Positions 24,686-32,946 of a DNA stretch of 64,000 bases are shown here, in pieces. The notes beneath the pieces are model-generated. The model had not been told where the DNA came from and did not search any database. It saw nothing but the letters and a program-made list of their open reading frames with translations. Where the stretch lies: contig JBAOHC010000029.1 in NCBI GenBank assembly GCA_037046735.1, positions 124,001 to 188,000 on the forward strand, written 5' to 3'. The position numbers and the translations under genes are program-made. Position 1 is the stretch's first letter; every line of letters starts with the position of its first letter. The stretch comes from JADKAV01 sp037046735. Lineage in GTDB: Bacteria > Actinomycetota > Actinomycetes > S36-B12 > UBA10799.

Positions 24686-25053
24686 CGCAGCCTCCCGCAG
24701 ACCCATGGTGGCACTCCACACCCGAACAACCGCCCGTCGACTCCGTGCTGGAGGAAGGCGTGAAGTTGTTTGGCGCCCTGCGGGACTGGGCGGTGGAATC
24801 AGGTGCGGTGGCAGCCGTGACAGAGATGACGACCTCCGCAGCGACGTCCGCCAGCGCGTATCTGAGCCATATTCAGGACAACTCTGAGGTTCAGGTCGAG
24901 GATGAGGATGTAGCGCCCGGAGCACGCTGTTCTGATTGTCCGGTTTGTCTGGGCCTGGATGCCCTCAAGGCCAGCAATCCGCAGATGGCGCAGACGGCGC
25001 GCTCGGCCTTGAGCCAGGTCAATGCCCTGATAGCGGGCCTGCTTCGAGGCTGA
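24682..25053 (+). CDS. Conserved actinobacterial protein with CxxCxxC motif (DUF5304-like)
   Basis: 123 aa. The N-terminal half is acidic and helical (EEGVKLFGALRDWAVESG). A Cys-rich knot RCSDCPVCLGLDAL (about residues 82-95) holds three Cys spaced CxxCxxC, followed by a C-terminal helix. It may bind metal. I recall such proteins, annotated DUF5304, between SRPBCC and ROK kinase genes in Streptomyces; the assignment is by context and I am unsure of it. GTGA overlap with the SRPBCC gene implies coupled translation. Confidence 0.7.
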   Translation: MTQPPADPWWHSTPEQPPVDSVLEEGVKLFGALRDWAVESGAVAAVTEMTTSAATSASAYLSHIQDNSEVQVEDEDVAPGARCSDCPVCLGLDALKASNPQMAQTARSALSQVNALIAGLLRG

Positions 25054-25073
25054 AAAGGCTCTTGCTCAGCAGA

Positions 25074-25079
25074 TACCGT
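25074..25079 (+). promoter_or_regulatory. Leaderless -10 (TACCGT)
   Basis: TACCGT lies 6 nt before the ATG at 25086 and favours that start over the long upstream frame extension. Confidence 0.45.
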
Positions 25080-25085
25080 GAAACC

Positions 25086-26030
25086 ATGGGTCTCACAGTG
25101 GGCGTTGACATCGGTGGCACGAAGATCGCGGCAGGGGTCGTGGACGAGCAGGGTGAAATCCTGGCCCGCAAGCGCGTCGCCACGGCCGGCCGCAGCGCCG
25201 AGACCGTGGAGCGCACCGTCAGTGACCTCGTCAAGCAACTGCAGCGGGACTTCGACATCGAGGCGATCGGGATCGGAGCGGCGGGTTTCGTCGACGAGAA
25301 GCGGTCGCGGGTCAATTTCGCGCCCAATCTCGGATGGCGCGACGAACCGCTGCGGATGGCCGTCGAATCAGCCACGGGGCTGCCGGTCGTCATCGAGAAC
25401 GACGCGAATGCCGCCGCCTGGGGGGAGTACCGCTTCGGGGCCGGCCGCGGGTCGGACTACTTGGTCGCTATCACGGTCGGTACGGGAATCGGCGGCGGCA
25501 TCATCACGGAAGGGGCTCTGTATCGCGGACGCTATGGGGCCGCCGCGGAGTTCGGTCACTTGTCCGTCGACCCCGGCGGCCGCCCCTGCGGCTGCGGGAA
25601 CCGGGGCTGCTGGGAGCAGTACGCCAGCGGCAACGCTTTGGTCCGGGAGGCGCGCTACCTGGCCTCTGAGCGGCGCACGGAAGCGGAGAAGATGCTGGAT
25701 CTCGGTGATGGCACCCCGGAGGGTGTGCAAGGGGTGCATGTGAGCACGGCGGCCCGGGAGGGTGATCCGGTGGCCCTGGCCGCGTTCGATTTCGTATCTC
25801 GCTGGTTGGGGCAGGGCATGGCAGATGTGGCGGCGATCCTCGACCCGGAGTGTTTTGTCATCGGTGGTGGCGTCAGTGAGGCAGGAGACATCCTGCTCGG
25901 GAGCACCGTGCGGGCGTTCGGCGAGTCGGTGACGGGCCGTGACCACCGGACTCTGCCGAAGATAGTGGTGGCACAACTCGGGAACGCCGCGGGTCTGGTC
26001 GGCGCGGCCGATCTGGCCCGCTACCGCTGA
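25086..26030 (+). CDS. ROK-family glucokinase
   Basis: 314 aa. Phosphorylates glucose to glucose-6-phosphate. N-terminal phosphate loop VGVDIGGTKIAAGVV, catalytic Asp in IENDANAAAWGE, TVGTGIGGGII, and the ROK zinc motif CGCGNRGCWEQYASG are all present. GHLSVDPGG supplies the His/substrate loop. The start at 25086 is the first residue of the fold; an upstream frame extension overlaps the previous gene and is rejected. In Streptomyces the equivalent enzyme mediates carbon catabolite repression; whether that holds here is unknown. Confidence 0.94.
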   Translation: MGLTVGVDIGGTKIAAGVVDEQGEILARKRVATAGRSAETVERTVSDLVKQLQRDFDIEAIGIGAAGFVDEKRSRVNFAPNLGWRDEPLRMAVESATGLPVVIENDANAAAWGEYRFGAGRGSDYLVAITVGTGIGGGIITEGALYRGRYGAAAEFGHLSVDPGGRPCGCGNRGCWEQYASGNALVREARYLASERRTEAEKMLDLGDGTPEGVQGVHVSTAAREGDPVALAAFDFVSRWLGQGMADVAAILDPECFVIGGGVSEAGDILLGSTVRAFGESVTGRDHRTLPKIVVAQLGNAAGLVGAADLARYR

Positions 26031-26047
26031 GGCAGGGGTCAGCACTA

Positions 26048-26106
26048 GCAAACGGGCGGTTGTTGCTGCGACACGCCGTGGCGAATCGCAACGAATGCCC
26101 ATTTGC
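26048..26106 (+). repeat. Solitary copy of dispersed palindromic repeat
   Basis: Outer arms GCAAACGGGC (26048-26057) and GCCCATTTGC (26097-26106) pair over 10 bp with one G-T pair. The core GTTGCTGCGACACGCCG...AATCGCAACGA matches the six-copy array at 45.7 kb. It lies in the 95-bp gap between the stops of the convergent ROK kinase and LOR/SDH genes. Confidence 0.85.
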
Positions 26107-26125
26107 GCCGTCGCGAGTCCAAACG

Positions 26126-27337
26126 TCAGGTGAGCTCTTGCGCCAACTGTTCGAGGAACAGGCCGATGTCGGTCACCACACCCTGAGCCTGCGCGCTGCC
26201 GCGGTCAGACAGTTTTGTGACAGTGGACGGATTGATGTCCACACACACCAGCGGAATGGCGGCAGGCAGGATGTTCCCGGTAGCGATGGCATGCAACATC
26301 GTGGCCACCATGATCGCGAACCCGACGTCAGCCAACTGCCCCCGCATGGCGCGCTGCCCCTCGATCACGTCGGTGTAGACATCAGGCAGCGGGCCGTCGT
26401 CGCGCACCGACCCGACCAGCACGAAGGGTTTGTCGTTCTTGACCATGGTGTGCATGAGGCCACCGGTGATCACCCCTGCCTCCACCGCGCCCGCGATGCT
26501 CCCGTGTGCGCGCACCCGGTTGATCGCGCGGATGTGGTTCTCATGGCCGTGTTCTACGCCGGAGCCCTTGCTCAGGTCCACGCCCAGGGACGTGCCGTAC
26601 ATGTTCGACTCGATGTCATGGACGGCCAGGGCGTTGCCGGCGAACAGGACATCGACGTAGCCGGCTTCCACCAAAGCACTCAAGGCCGGCGCTCCGCCGG
26701 TGTGGACGATCGCCGGTCCGCCGACCCACAGCACACGCTTGCCCGCCTGCTTGCACTCGCGCATCTGCTCGGCGATCTGGCGCACCTGCAGCGCTTGCGG
26801 CTTCTCACTGGACACGACCGAGTTCATGAACTCGAAGACGCTCTCACCCGACGGCTTCGGTGGCGGCGGGACGACGACCTTCACACCCAGGAAACCGATC
26901 ACGACCGGCTCGCCCTCGCTGACGTCGGACATGGGGACGGTGGTGATGACTCCGTCCCGCAGAACCAGACCGCAATCCATCTCCGGGTTCTGGACGAGCA
27001 GCCAGTCGCCGTCGACACGCACGTAGGTGTCGAAGTTGGTGCTGGAGTGGAAGCCCTCCGGGAAGACGCCGTCCATCGGGGCGAGGATGAATTCGGCGTC
27101 GGAGGTCTCGACCGGGTTGGCGCCATGGCTCTGCAGTCTGACCAACAGGTCATTGAGGACCAGCGGATCATCATGGGAGATGACGATGCGCGCGCGAGAT
27201 TCGTCATTCTTCGTCTTGCCGAAGACGAGGTCCTGAATCTCGTAGTCGGCCCCCGACTCGAGGATGTCGTCGAGGGTCCGGCTCAACTGCCCGGAGTCGA
27301 TCAGGTGGCCTTGCAGTTGCACGACTTCAGTCATCAT
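26126..27337 (-). CDS. TIGR00300/LOR-SDH family protein, putative ornithine cyclodeaminase
   Basis: 403 aa, full length for TIGR00300 proteins. These comprise an N-terminal lysine-ketoglutarate-reductase/saccharopine-dehydrogenase-like domain (GHLIDSGQLSRTLDDILE, DDPLVLNDLLVRLQSHGA) and a C-terminal NAD-binding half (VLWVGGPAIVHTGG, LFAGNALAVHDIE). The archaeal member is reported to be an ornithine cyclodeaminase, and cyanobacterial ArgZ/AgrE carries the same domain. The likely reaction is ornithine to proline + ammonia. No arginine genes are nearby, so the role here is inferred from family only. An adjacent ATG at 27334 is an alternative start. Confidence 0.85.
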   Translation of the reverse strand: MMTEVVQLQGHLIDSGQLSRTLDDILESGADYEIQDLVFGKTKNDESRARIVISHDDPLVLNDLLVRLQSHGANPVETSDAEFILAPMDGVFPEGFHSSTNFDTYVRVDGDWLLVQNPEMDCGLVLRDGVITTVPMSDVSEGEPVVIGFLGVKVVVPPPPKPSGESVFEFMNSVVSSEKPQALQVRQIAEQMRECKQAGKRVLWVGGPAIVHTGGAPALSALVEAGYVDVLFAGNALAVHDIESNMYGTSLGVDLSKGSGVEHGHENHIRAINRVRAHGSIAGAVEAGVITGGLMHTMVKNDKPFVLVGSVRDDGPLPDVYTDVIEGQRAMRGQLADVGFAIMVATMLHAIATGNILPAAIPLVCVDINPSTVTKLSDRGSAQAQGVVTDIGLFLEQLAQELT

Positions 27338-27373
27338 GGCCGCAATCCTGTCACGGCCTGCCGCCTCGTGGCA

Positions 27374-27754
27374 TCACACCGCTGAGCCGTCGTCCCAGCC
27401 GTCCTGCGGCTCATGCGGGTCGCGCAGTACGAGGGTGAGGAAGCCGGCGACAAACGCCACGATGCCCACTGCCACGATCCCCGGACCGACCAGCTCAGGC
27501 AGCAGCACGCCGACGAACAGCAACAAGGGGCCACCGAGGGTGCCGACCCACGCCAGGCGCGTGACCAGGTCCATGCTCGGCAGCGGGGGTGGGTCCGGCG
27601 GGATGTAAGTCTCGTCGGGATCCTCGGCAACCGGGGGCGCAGGGATCACCGGGGGAGGGGGCGGTGCGGAGGGCACCTCGTCACTGAGGTCGGCCACGAT
27701 CTGTTCCCAGACCTGCTTGTCGTAGGGGACGGGCTCGTCGGGGGTGCCGCTCAT
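27374..27754 (-). CDS. Small membrane protein with Pro-rich N terminus
   Basis: 126 aa. Residues 1-60 are acidic and proline-rich (PSAPPPPPVIPAPP). Two hydrophobic helices (about 66-86 and 90-110: LGGPLLLFVGVLLPELV and GIVAVGIVAFVAGFLTLVL) form a hairpin in the membrane. The tail is short and acidic. This matches a group of uncharacterised actinobacterial two-helix proteins; no function known. TAAAGT lies 9 nt before the ATG, a looser version of the leaderless pattern. Confidence 0.75.
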   Translation of the reverse strand: MSGTPDEPVPYDKQVWEQIVADLSDEVPSAPPPPPVIPAPPVAEDPDETYIPPDPPPLPSMDLVTRLAWVGTLGGPLLLFVGVLLPELVGPGIVAVGIVAFVAGFLTLVLRDPHEPQDGWDDGSAV

Positions 27755-28009
27755 GGTGTCTTCACTTTAGGCGCGTGGGTCGGCGCAGCCGGGCGGGTCA
27801 GCGCCGACCGGGTTGCGAATCGGCCGGCAGTGGGCTGCGAGCGCATAGTCGATGGTCTCACGCAGGCGATGATCGACATCTCCCGACGACTGCGGTCAAG
27901 TGCACCCGCCTGTGGGCCGGACAGTGCACAATAGGACGGTCGGTTCATTGTCCAACGGACGTGAGGCCAATAGGGTCGACAGTGAATCGGTGAGCAGGAG
28001 GCCCCCACG

Positions 28010-28729
28010 GTGTTGTACTGGCTGTTCAAGTACATCCTCTTGGGTCCGTGGCTGCGGATTCTGTACCGGCCGCAGGTGCAGGGGCTGGAGAACATCCCCA
28101 AGGACGGCCCCGCCATTCTGGCCAGCAACCACCTGTCCTTCTCGGATTCGTTCTTCCTGCCGCTCGTCTGCCCGCGTCAGATCACGTTCCTGGCCAAGGC
28201 CGAGTACTTCAACGGCAAAGGCATCAAGGGGTTCTTCACGCGAGCGTTCTTCGCGGGCGTGGGCCAGGTGCCGATCGATCGCGCGGGCGGATCGGCGTCC
28301 GACAACGCGCTGACCACGGCCTTGCGTGTGCTCGGTGAGGACAAGTTGCTGGGGATCTACCCCGAAGGCACCCGTTCCCCCGACGGCCGGCTGTACCGCG
28401 GCAAGACCGGCGTGGCGCGGGTGGCGCTGGAGGCAGGCGTGCCCGTCATCCCCGTGGCGATGTTGGGCACCCGTGAGATTCAGCAACCGGGGCAGAAGTT
28501 GCCGCGCATCCGCCGGGTGGGGATCAATATTGGTGCGCCCCTGGACTTCTCACGCTACGAGGGGATGCAGAACGACCGTTTTGTCCTGCGCTCCATGACC
28601 GACGAAATCATGTACGAACTCATGGAGTTGTCCGGTCAGGAGTACGTCGACCTCTACGCCTCGCGCGCCAAGGAAGTCATCGCCGACGGTGAGTCGGTGC
28701 AGGCTGCAGCGGCAGCGCAAGCCTCCTAG
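28010..28729 (+). CDS. 1-acyl-sn-glycerol-3-phosphate acyltransferase (PlsC-like)
   Basis: 239 aa, LPLAT family. Makes phosphatidic acid by acylating lysophosphatidate with acyl-CoA, or a related lysolipid. Motif I is NHLSFSD (catalytic His-x4-Asp), motif III is YPEGTRSPDGRLYRGKTG, and motif IV is VPVIPVAMLGT. GTG at 28010 follows an AGGAGG. It lies 42 bp upstream of the DAHP synthase gene, which has its own promoter-like hexamer. Exact substrate is unproven; some actinobacterial members act in PIM or glycolipid acylation. Confidence 0.92.
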   Translation: MLYWLFKYILLGPWLRILYRPQVQGLENIPKDGPAILASNHLSFSDSFFLPLVCPRQITFLAKAEYFNGKGIKGFFTRAFFAGVGQVPIDRAGGSASDNALTTALRVLGEDKLLGIYPEGTRSPDGRLYRGKTGVARVALEAGVPVIPVAMLGTREIQQPGQKLPRIRRVGINIGAPLDFSRYEGMQNDRFVLRSMTDEIMYELMELSGQEYVDLYASRAKEVIADGESVQAAAAAQAS

Positions 28730-28758
28730 CGGCGACCGGCGGTCGTCCGGGCGTGAGT

Positions 28759-28764
28759 TACCCT
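28759..28764 (+). promoter_or_regulatory. Leaderless -10 (TACCCT) of DAHP synthase
   Basis: TACCCT lies 7 nt before the GTG at 28772, with no ribosome site between. Confidence 0.45.
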
Positions 28765-28771
28765 TGCTGTC

Positions 28772-30118
28772 GTGTCTGACCTTCCCTCCCACAACGTGAT
28801 TGCCTGGCCAGATCTGCCGGCGGCCCAGCAACCCGTGTGGCCCGACGCGGCGAGGTTGGCCGAGGTCACCGCGGAGTTGGCGGTGGTCCCGCCGCTGGTG
28901 TTCGCCGGCGAGTGCGACCAGCTCATGACTGACCTGGGCAAGGCTGCTCGCGGCGAGGCCTTCGTGCTCATGGGCGGGGACTGTGCCGAGACGTTTGCGG
29001 CGAACACCGCCGATTCCATCCGGGCCCGCCTCAAGACGGTCCTGCAGATGGCGGTCGTGCTCACGTACGGCTCCCGGATGCCGGTGGTCAAGATCGGTCG
29101 AATGGCGGGGCAGTACTTCAAACCGCGGTCGAAGCTGCACGAGACCCGTGACGGGCTCACGCTGCCCTCCTACTTCGGCGACGGCGTCAATGAGCAGGCC
29201 TTCGCCGCGGCCTCCCGCGAGATCAACCCGCAGCGGCTGTTGAGCGCCTATCACGCCTCGAGTGCCGCATTGAACCTCGTTCGAGCGTTCACCCAGGGTG
29301 GGTACGCGGATCTGCACCAGGTCCACGCCTGGAATCAGGACTTCGTGCGGGAGTCCGAAGCGGGGCAGCGCTACGACCGGATCGCCCGCGACATCGACAA
29401 CGCGCTGGCGTTCATGCGCGCTTGTGGGGCCGACCCGGAGGAGTTCCGCCGGGTCGACTTCTACGCCAGCCACGAGGCATTGGTCATGGACTACGAGAAG
29501 CCGTTGGTGCGCATCGACTCCCGAACCGGCCAGCCCTACTCGGTGTCGGGACACTTCCTGTGGATCGGTGAGCGCACGCGCGACCCGCAGGGTGCCCATG
29601 TCCATTTCGCGTCAGTGATCCGCAACCCGATCGGAGTGAAGATCGGACCGACCGCCACTCCCGAAGACGTAGTCTCCATCGCGGAGCATCTCAACCCGGA
29701 GCGGATCCCCGGGCGACTGACGTTCATCAGCCGGATGGGAGCGGACAAGGTCCGGGATGTGCTGCCCCCCATCATCGAGAAGGTGGAGGCCAACGGTCAC
29801 CCAGTGGTGTGGATCTGTGACCCGATGCACGGCAATACCCGCGAGACCAGCAACGGCGTGAAGACTCGGCAGTTCGAGGATGTCGCCGCTGAGGTGCATG
29901 GTTTCTTCGAGGTGCACGAACGGCTCGGCACGTTCCCCGGTGGTCTGCACATCGAGTTGACCGGCGATGACGTCACTGAGTGCCTCGGAGGCATCGGCGG
30001 CCCGCAGGAGCAGGATCTCCCGTACCGCTATGAGACGGCGTGCGACCCCCGGCTGAACCGGGTGCAGAGCCTGGAACTGGCCTTCGAGGTCGCCGAACGG
30101 CTGCGCGCCCGCGACTGA
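28772..30118 (+). CDS. aroG: Class II 3-deoxy-D-arabino-heptulosonate 7-phosphate synthase
   Basis: 448 aa, class II (plant/mycobacterial type) DAHP synthase. First step of the shikimate pathway: phosphoenolpyruvate + erythrose-4-phosphate. Diagnostic: GDCAETFA (metal-binding Cys), RIGRMAGQY-like segment VVKIGRMAGQYFKPRS, DFYASHEAL, and CDPMHGNTRE near the C terminus with the metal-binding His. The C-terminal ECLGGIGG is typical. Feeds aromatic amino acid synthesis, matching trpD in this window, though the two are 18 kb apart. Confidence 0.97.
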   Translation: MSDLPSHNVIAWPDLPAAQQPVWPDAARLAEVTAELAVVPPLVFAGECDQLMTDLGKAARGEAFVLMGGDCAETFAANTADSIRARLKTVLQMAVVLTYGSRMPVVKIGRMAGQYFKPRSKLHETRDGLTLPSYFGDGVNEQAFAAASREINPQRLLSAYHASSAALNLVRAFTQGGYADLHQVHAWNQDFVRESEAGQRYDRIARDIDNALAFMRACGADPEEFRRVDFYASHEALVMDYEKPLVRIDSRTGQPYSVSGHFLWIGERTRDPQGAHVHFASVIRNPIGVKIGPTATPEDVVSIAEHLNPERIPGRLTFISRMGADKVRDVLPPIIEKVEANGHPVVWICDPMHGNTRETSNGVKTRQFEDVAAEVHGFFEVHERLGTFPGGLHIELTGDDVTECLGGIGGPQEQDLPYRYETACDPRLNRVQSLELAFEVAERLRARD

Positions 30119-30134
30119 CAACCTGACCGACGAC

Positions 30135-32108
30135 TCAGGTCACCGTCAGAGTCACGGTCGTGCCGCGCAGCATGGGCGTTCCGCCGCCGGGATCCTGCGA
30201 GATCACCCGGTTGGCAATGGTCACGCCGAACTGCTCCTGGGTTGTGACCAGGAAACCTGCGTCCTCCAGTGCCGTGCGGGCGTCGTCGACCTCCATTCCC
30301 ACCACGCTGGGCACGGGGATGTACTGCGAACCCTTGGAGACGAGGATCCGGACCTTGTCACCGCGGTAGGCGGTGGTTCCGCCGCTGGGCTCGGTGCCGA
30401 TGGCCACGCCGAGGGCCACGCTGTCGTCGAACTGCTCGACGGTCGTGGTCCGCAATCCGGCGGCGCTCAGGGTGGCCAGTGCCTGGTCAAGGCTCAGATT
30501 GCGCACGTCGGGCACGACCACCGGCTCTGGCCCCAGGGACAGCGTCAGGGAGACGGCCGTGCCCCTCTTCAACGGCGTGCCGACCTTGGGATCGACCCGG
30601 ATGACTTGACCCACCGGCCACTTGCGGCTGTAGTCCTGCAGGATCTGCCCGCTCTGCAGGTTCACCTCCTGCAGCGCTTCACTGGCATCCTGCTGGGTCA
30701 TACCCCGCACGTTCGGCACCTTGTACCGTTCCGGGCCTTTGGACAGGATCACGCTTACGGTGCCGTCGACCGCCACCCGTCGCCCGGGGCCCGGGTCGCT
30801 GCTGATCACCGTTCCGGCCTCACGTCTTTCGGAGTACTGCTCGTCGCTGACCCGCATCGTCAGGCCCATCGACTCCAGCGTGGACAGGGCTTCGGCCCGG
30901 GTCATCCCCGCCAGCTTCGGGCTGGACACCGTCTCGGTCATGCCGATCTGCCATCCGAAGTAGCCCACAGCACCGGCAACGAGGGCCAGGACCAGCAGTA
31001 CCCAGGGGAGTCTGCGCCGCTTCTTGCGCGCCGTCGGTGGTGTCGCCGGTGGTGGCGGAGGTTCCACTGGGGCATCGAGTACGGCCACGGCGGGGCCAGT
31101 CGGCGCAGAAGCCACCGGCTGCGGCTCGGGGTCTGCGACGATCGCCGCGGCGTTTGCCACGGTGGCGTCGATGACGAACGGGTTGTCCGTGATGAGGGTC
31201 TGCGGGATCGCGGCGGTGGGCGCCACGACGATCGGGGCGGGCGCGGCGATCTGGCGCGGCGGGACGGGGCTGGGGTCGGCGTCGCGGCGCAGAGCACTCA
31301 CCGCCGCAAGCATCTCCCCGGCTGTTTGGTAGCGGTCCGACGGATTCTTGGCGGTGGCCTTCGCGCACAACTCGTCGATCCCGGCCACGACATCGACGAA
31401 GGCGCTCGGGTTGGGCACACGCTGGGTCTGATGCAAGGCGAGTACATCGTCGGCGGAGTCGGCCCGAAAGGGGACGTGACCGGTGAGCATCTCAAAGAGC
31501 AGGATCCCGGTGCTGTACAGGTCACTGCGCGGATCTGGCGCCCGGTCGGAGAACTGCTCCGGCGCCAGGTACGCCGCGGTCCCCAAGAGCATCGTGGCCT
31601 TGTGGTCGCCTGCCTCGATGGCACGGGCGAGACCGAAGTCGGTGACCTTGATGTCATGGCGCTCGGAGATCAGCACGTTCTCGGGCTTGATGTCACCGTG
31701 CACGAACCCGGCGGCATGAGCGGCGAGCAGACCTTTGAGCACCCCCCGCACAGTGTCCAGGGCTCGGGCGACCGACAGCCTGCCGCCCCAGGTGATCTCC
31801 TCGCGCAGCGTCTGTCCGGCGACGTACTCCATGACCAGGTAGACCGCATCGGCACTGCGGCCCCGGTCGAAGACAGCGACCACATGCGGGTCGGACAGGC
31901 GGGCGGCGGCGCGGGCCTCGGTGGCGAACCGGTCCATGAAGCCGGGTTCCTCCACCAGATTGTCATTCATGACCTTGATGGCGACGACCCGTTCGAGGCG
32001 GGAGTCGAAGCCCTGATAGACGGTGCCCATGCCGCCCGTGGCCACGACCCGGTCCACCCGGTAGCGCGCATCGAGCACGCGACCGCACAGGTCCGAAGTG
32101 GTACGCAC
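30135..32108 (-). CDS. PASTA-domain serine/threonine protein kinase (PknB-type)
   Basis: 657 aa. Kinase domain (about 14-275): glycine loop VATGGMGTVY, Lys45 in VAIKVM, catalytic loop HGDIKPENV (residues 137-145), DFG at 157-159 and APEQF. A juxtamembrane linker leads to a membrane helix (LPWVLLVLALVAGAVGYF) and four PASTA repeats outside (KLAGMTRAEAL, VPNVRGMTQQDA, VPDVRNLSLDQA, VPSVVGMEVDDA), which bind peptidoglycan fragments. The usual HRD is HGD (Gly138), so it is a non-RD kinase. Likely controls growth and wall synthesis. GTG start with a TACACT hexamer 7 nt upstream. Confidence 0.95.
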   Translation of the reverse strand: MRTTSDLCGRVLDARYRVDRVVATGGMGTVYQGFDSRLERVVAIKVMNDNLVEEPGFMDRFATEARAAARLSDPHVVAVFDRGRSADAVYLVMEYVAGQTLREEITWGGRLSVARALDTVRGVLKGLLAAHAAGFVHGDIKPENVLISERHDIKVTDFGLARAIEAGDHKATMLLGTAAYLAPEQFSDRAPDPRSDLYSTGILLFEMLTGHVPFRADSADDVLALHQTQRVPNPSAFVDVVAGIDELCAKATAKNPSDRYQTAGEMLAAVSALRRDADPSPVPPRQIAAPAPIVVAPTAAIPQTLITDNPFVIDATVANAAAIVADPEPQPVASAPTGPAVAVLDAPVEPPPPPATPPTARKKRRRLPWVLLVLALVAGAVGYFGWQIGMTETVSSPKLAGMTRAEALSTLESMGLTMRVSDEQYSERREAGTVISSDPGPGRRVAVDGTVSVILSKGPERYKVPNVRGMTQQDASEALQEVNLQSGQILQDYSRKWPVGQVIRVDPKVGTPLKRGTAVSLTLSLGPEPVVVPDVRNLSLDQALATLSAAGLRTTTVEQFDDSVALGVAIGTEPSGGTTAYRGDKVRILVSKGSQYIPVPSVVGMEVDDARTALEDAGFLVTTQEQFGVTIANRVISQDPGGGTPMLRGTTVTLTVT

Positions 32109-32115
32109 GCTATCG

Positions 32116-32121
32116 AGTGTA
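32116..32121 (-). promoter_or_regulatory. Leaderless -10 (TACACT) of PASTA kinase
   Basis: TACACT lies 7 nt upstream of the GTG at 32108. Confidence 0.4.
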
Positions 32122-32170
32122 CGTAGCCTCGCGCTGTCGCCCTGCGCATTGTCCGGACATGATGGTGCTC

Positions 32171-32638
32171 ATGGCCAACAAACGCAGCGATATCGCCATG
32201 ACCGCAGCCGAGATCGAGGAGTTCCTCGGCACCGGAGGAACCGTGCAGGTCGCCCTTTACGGACCCGACGGATACCCCGACATCACCCCCATGTGGTACG
32301 TCGTGGACGAAGGCATGCTCTGGATGCGGACGTACGGCAAGAGCCAGAAGGTGGTCAACGCCCGCCGCGATCCCCGCTGCTGCGCACTGATCGAGACCGG
32401 GGACAGCTACTTGGCGTTGCGGGGTGTGCAGATCACCGGCGATGTGGTGGTCAGCGAGGACGTCGAGCGCATCTGCTGGGTGGCGGCGCGCCTGATGGTC
32501 AAATACGAGGGGGTCGAAGCCGAGCACATCCCCGCTTTGGAGGCGGCGTATGCCCCAAGGGCACCCAAACAGGTTGCCCTTGGGTTGCCGCTGGAGCGGC
32601 TGGTGTCCTGGGATCATCGCAAACTGGCCGAACAGTGA
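32171..32638 (+). CDS. Pyridoxamine-5'-phosphate-oxidase-fold flavin/F420 protein
   Basis: 155 aa, split beta-barrel fold. The sequence EIEEFLGTGGTVQVALYGPDG, then PMWYVVDEGMLWM and NARRDPRCCALIETG is typical of actinobacterial PPOX-class proteins that use F420, FMN or haem-type cofactors. Substrate unknown. ATG at 32171 is my choice; ATGs at 32159 and 32162 would add three or four residues. Its stop overlaps the crtYc start (GTGA), so it heads an operon with the lycopene cyclase pair. This may hint at a redox job near carotenoid synthesis, but that is only context. Confidence 0.8.
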   Translation: MANKRSDIAMTAAEIEEFLGTGGTVQVALYGPDGYPDITPMWYVVDEGMLWMRTYGKSQKVVNARRDPRCCALIETGDSYLALRGVQITGDVVVSEDVERICWVAARLMVKYEGVEAEHIPALEAAYAPRAPKQVALGLPLERLVSWDHRKLAEQ

Positions 32639-32946
32639 TCTATCTGTTCGTCCTCGCTGGCATCTTCTTGGCCAGCGTGTGGTTGGAGCTGGTCGTGCGT
32701 ACGCGGGTGTTCCGGCGCTGGAAGCGCCTGCTGTTGACGCTGGCGGGCACGATTCCGCTGTTGGTTCTTTGGGATTGGTACGCGATCAGCGCCAACCACT
32801 GGCATTTCCACATGATGACCGGAGTCCAGATCGGGATCCTGCCCGTGGAGGAGCTGCTGTTCTTCATCGTGACGCCGATCGCCGGGATCCTGAGCCTGGA
32901 AGCGGTCCGGGGCGTGAAGCGCTGGCCGGCCGGGGATGACGCATGA
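32635..32946 (+). CDS. crtYc: Lycopene cyclase subunit CrtYc-type
   Basis: 103 aa, one half of the heterodimeric actinobacterial lycopene cyclase. Three membrane segments; the conserved loop reads ILPVEELLFFIVTPI, matching the PxEExxFF signature. It folds one or both ends of lycopene into rings together with the next gene product. GTG start overlaps the upstream stop, and the downstream gene overlaps by ATGA. It could be a beta- or epsilon-cyclase; ring type cannot be settled from sequence here. Confidence 0.9.
   Translation: MIYLFVLAGIFLASVWLELVVRTRVFRRWKRLLLTLAGTIPLLVLWDWYAISANHWHFHMMTGVQIGILPVEELLFFIVTPIAGILSLEAVRGVKRWPAGDDA

Noticed and set aside
30606..32126. 506-codon plus-strand frame antisense to the PASTA kinase
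   Set aside because: It has no recognisable domain and mirrors the kinase codons; typical of high-GC genes.
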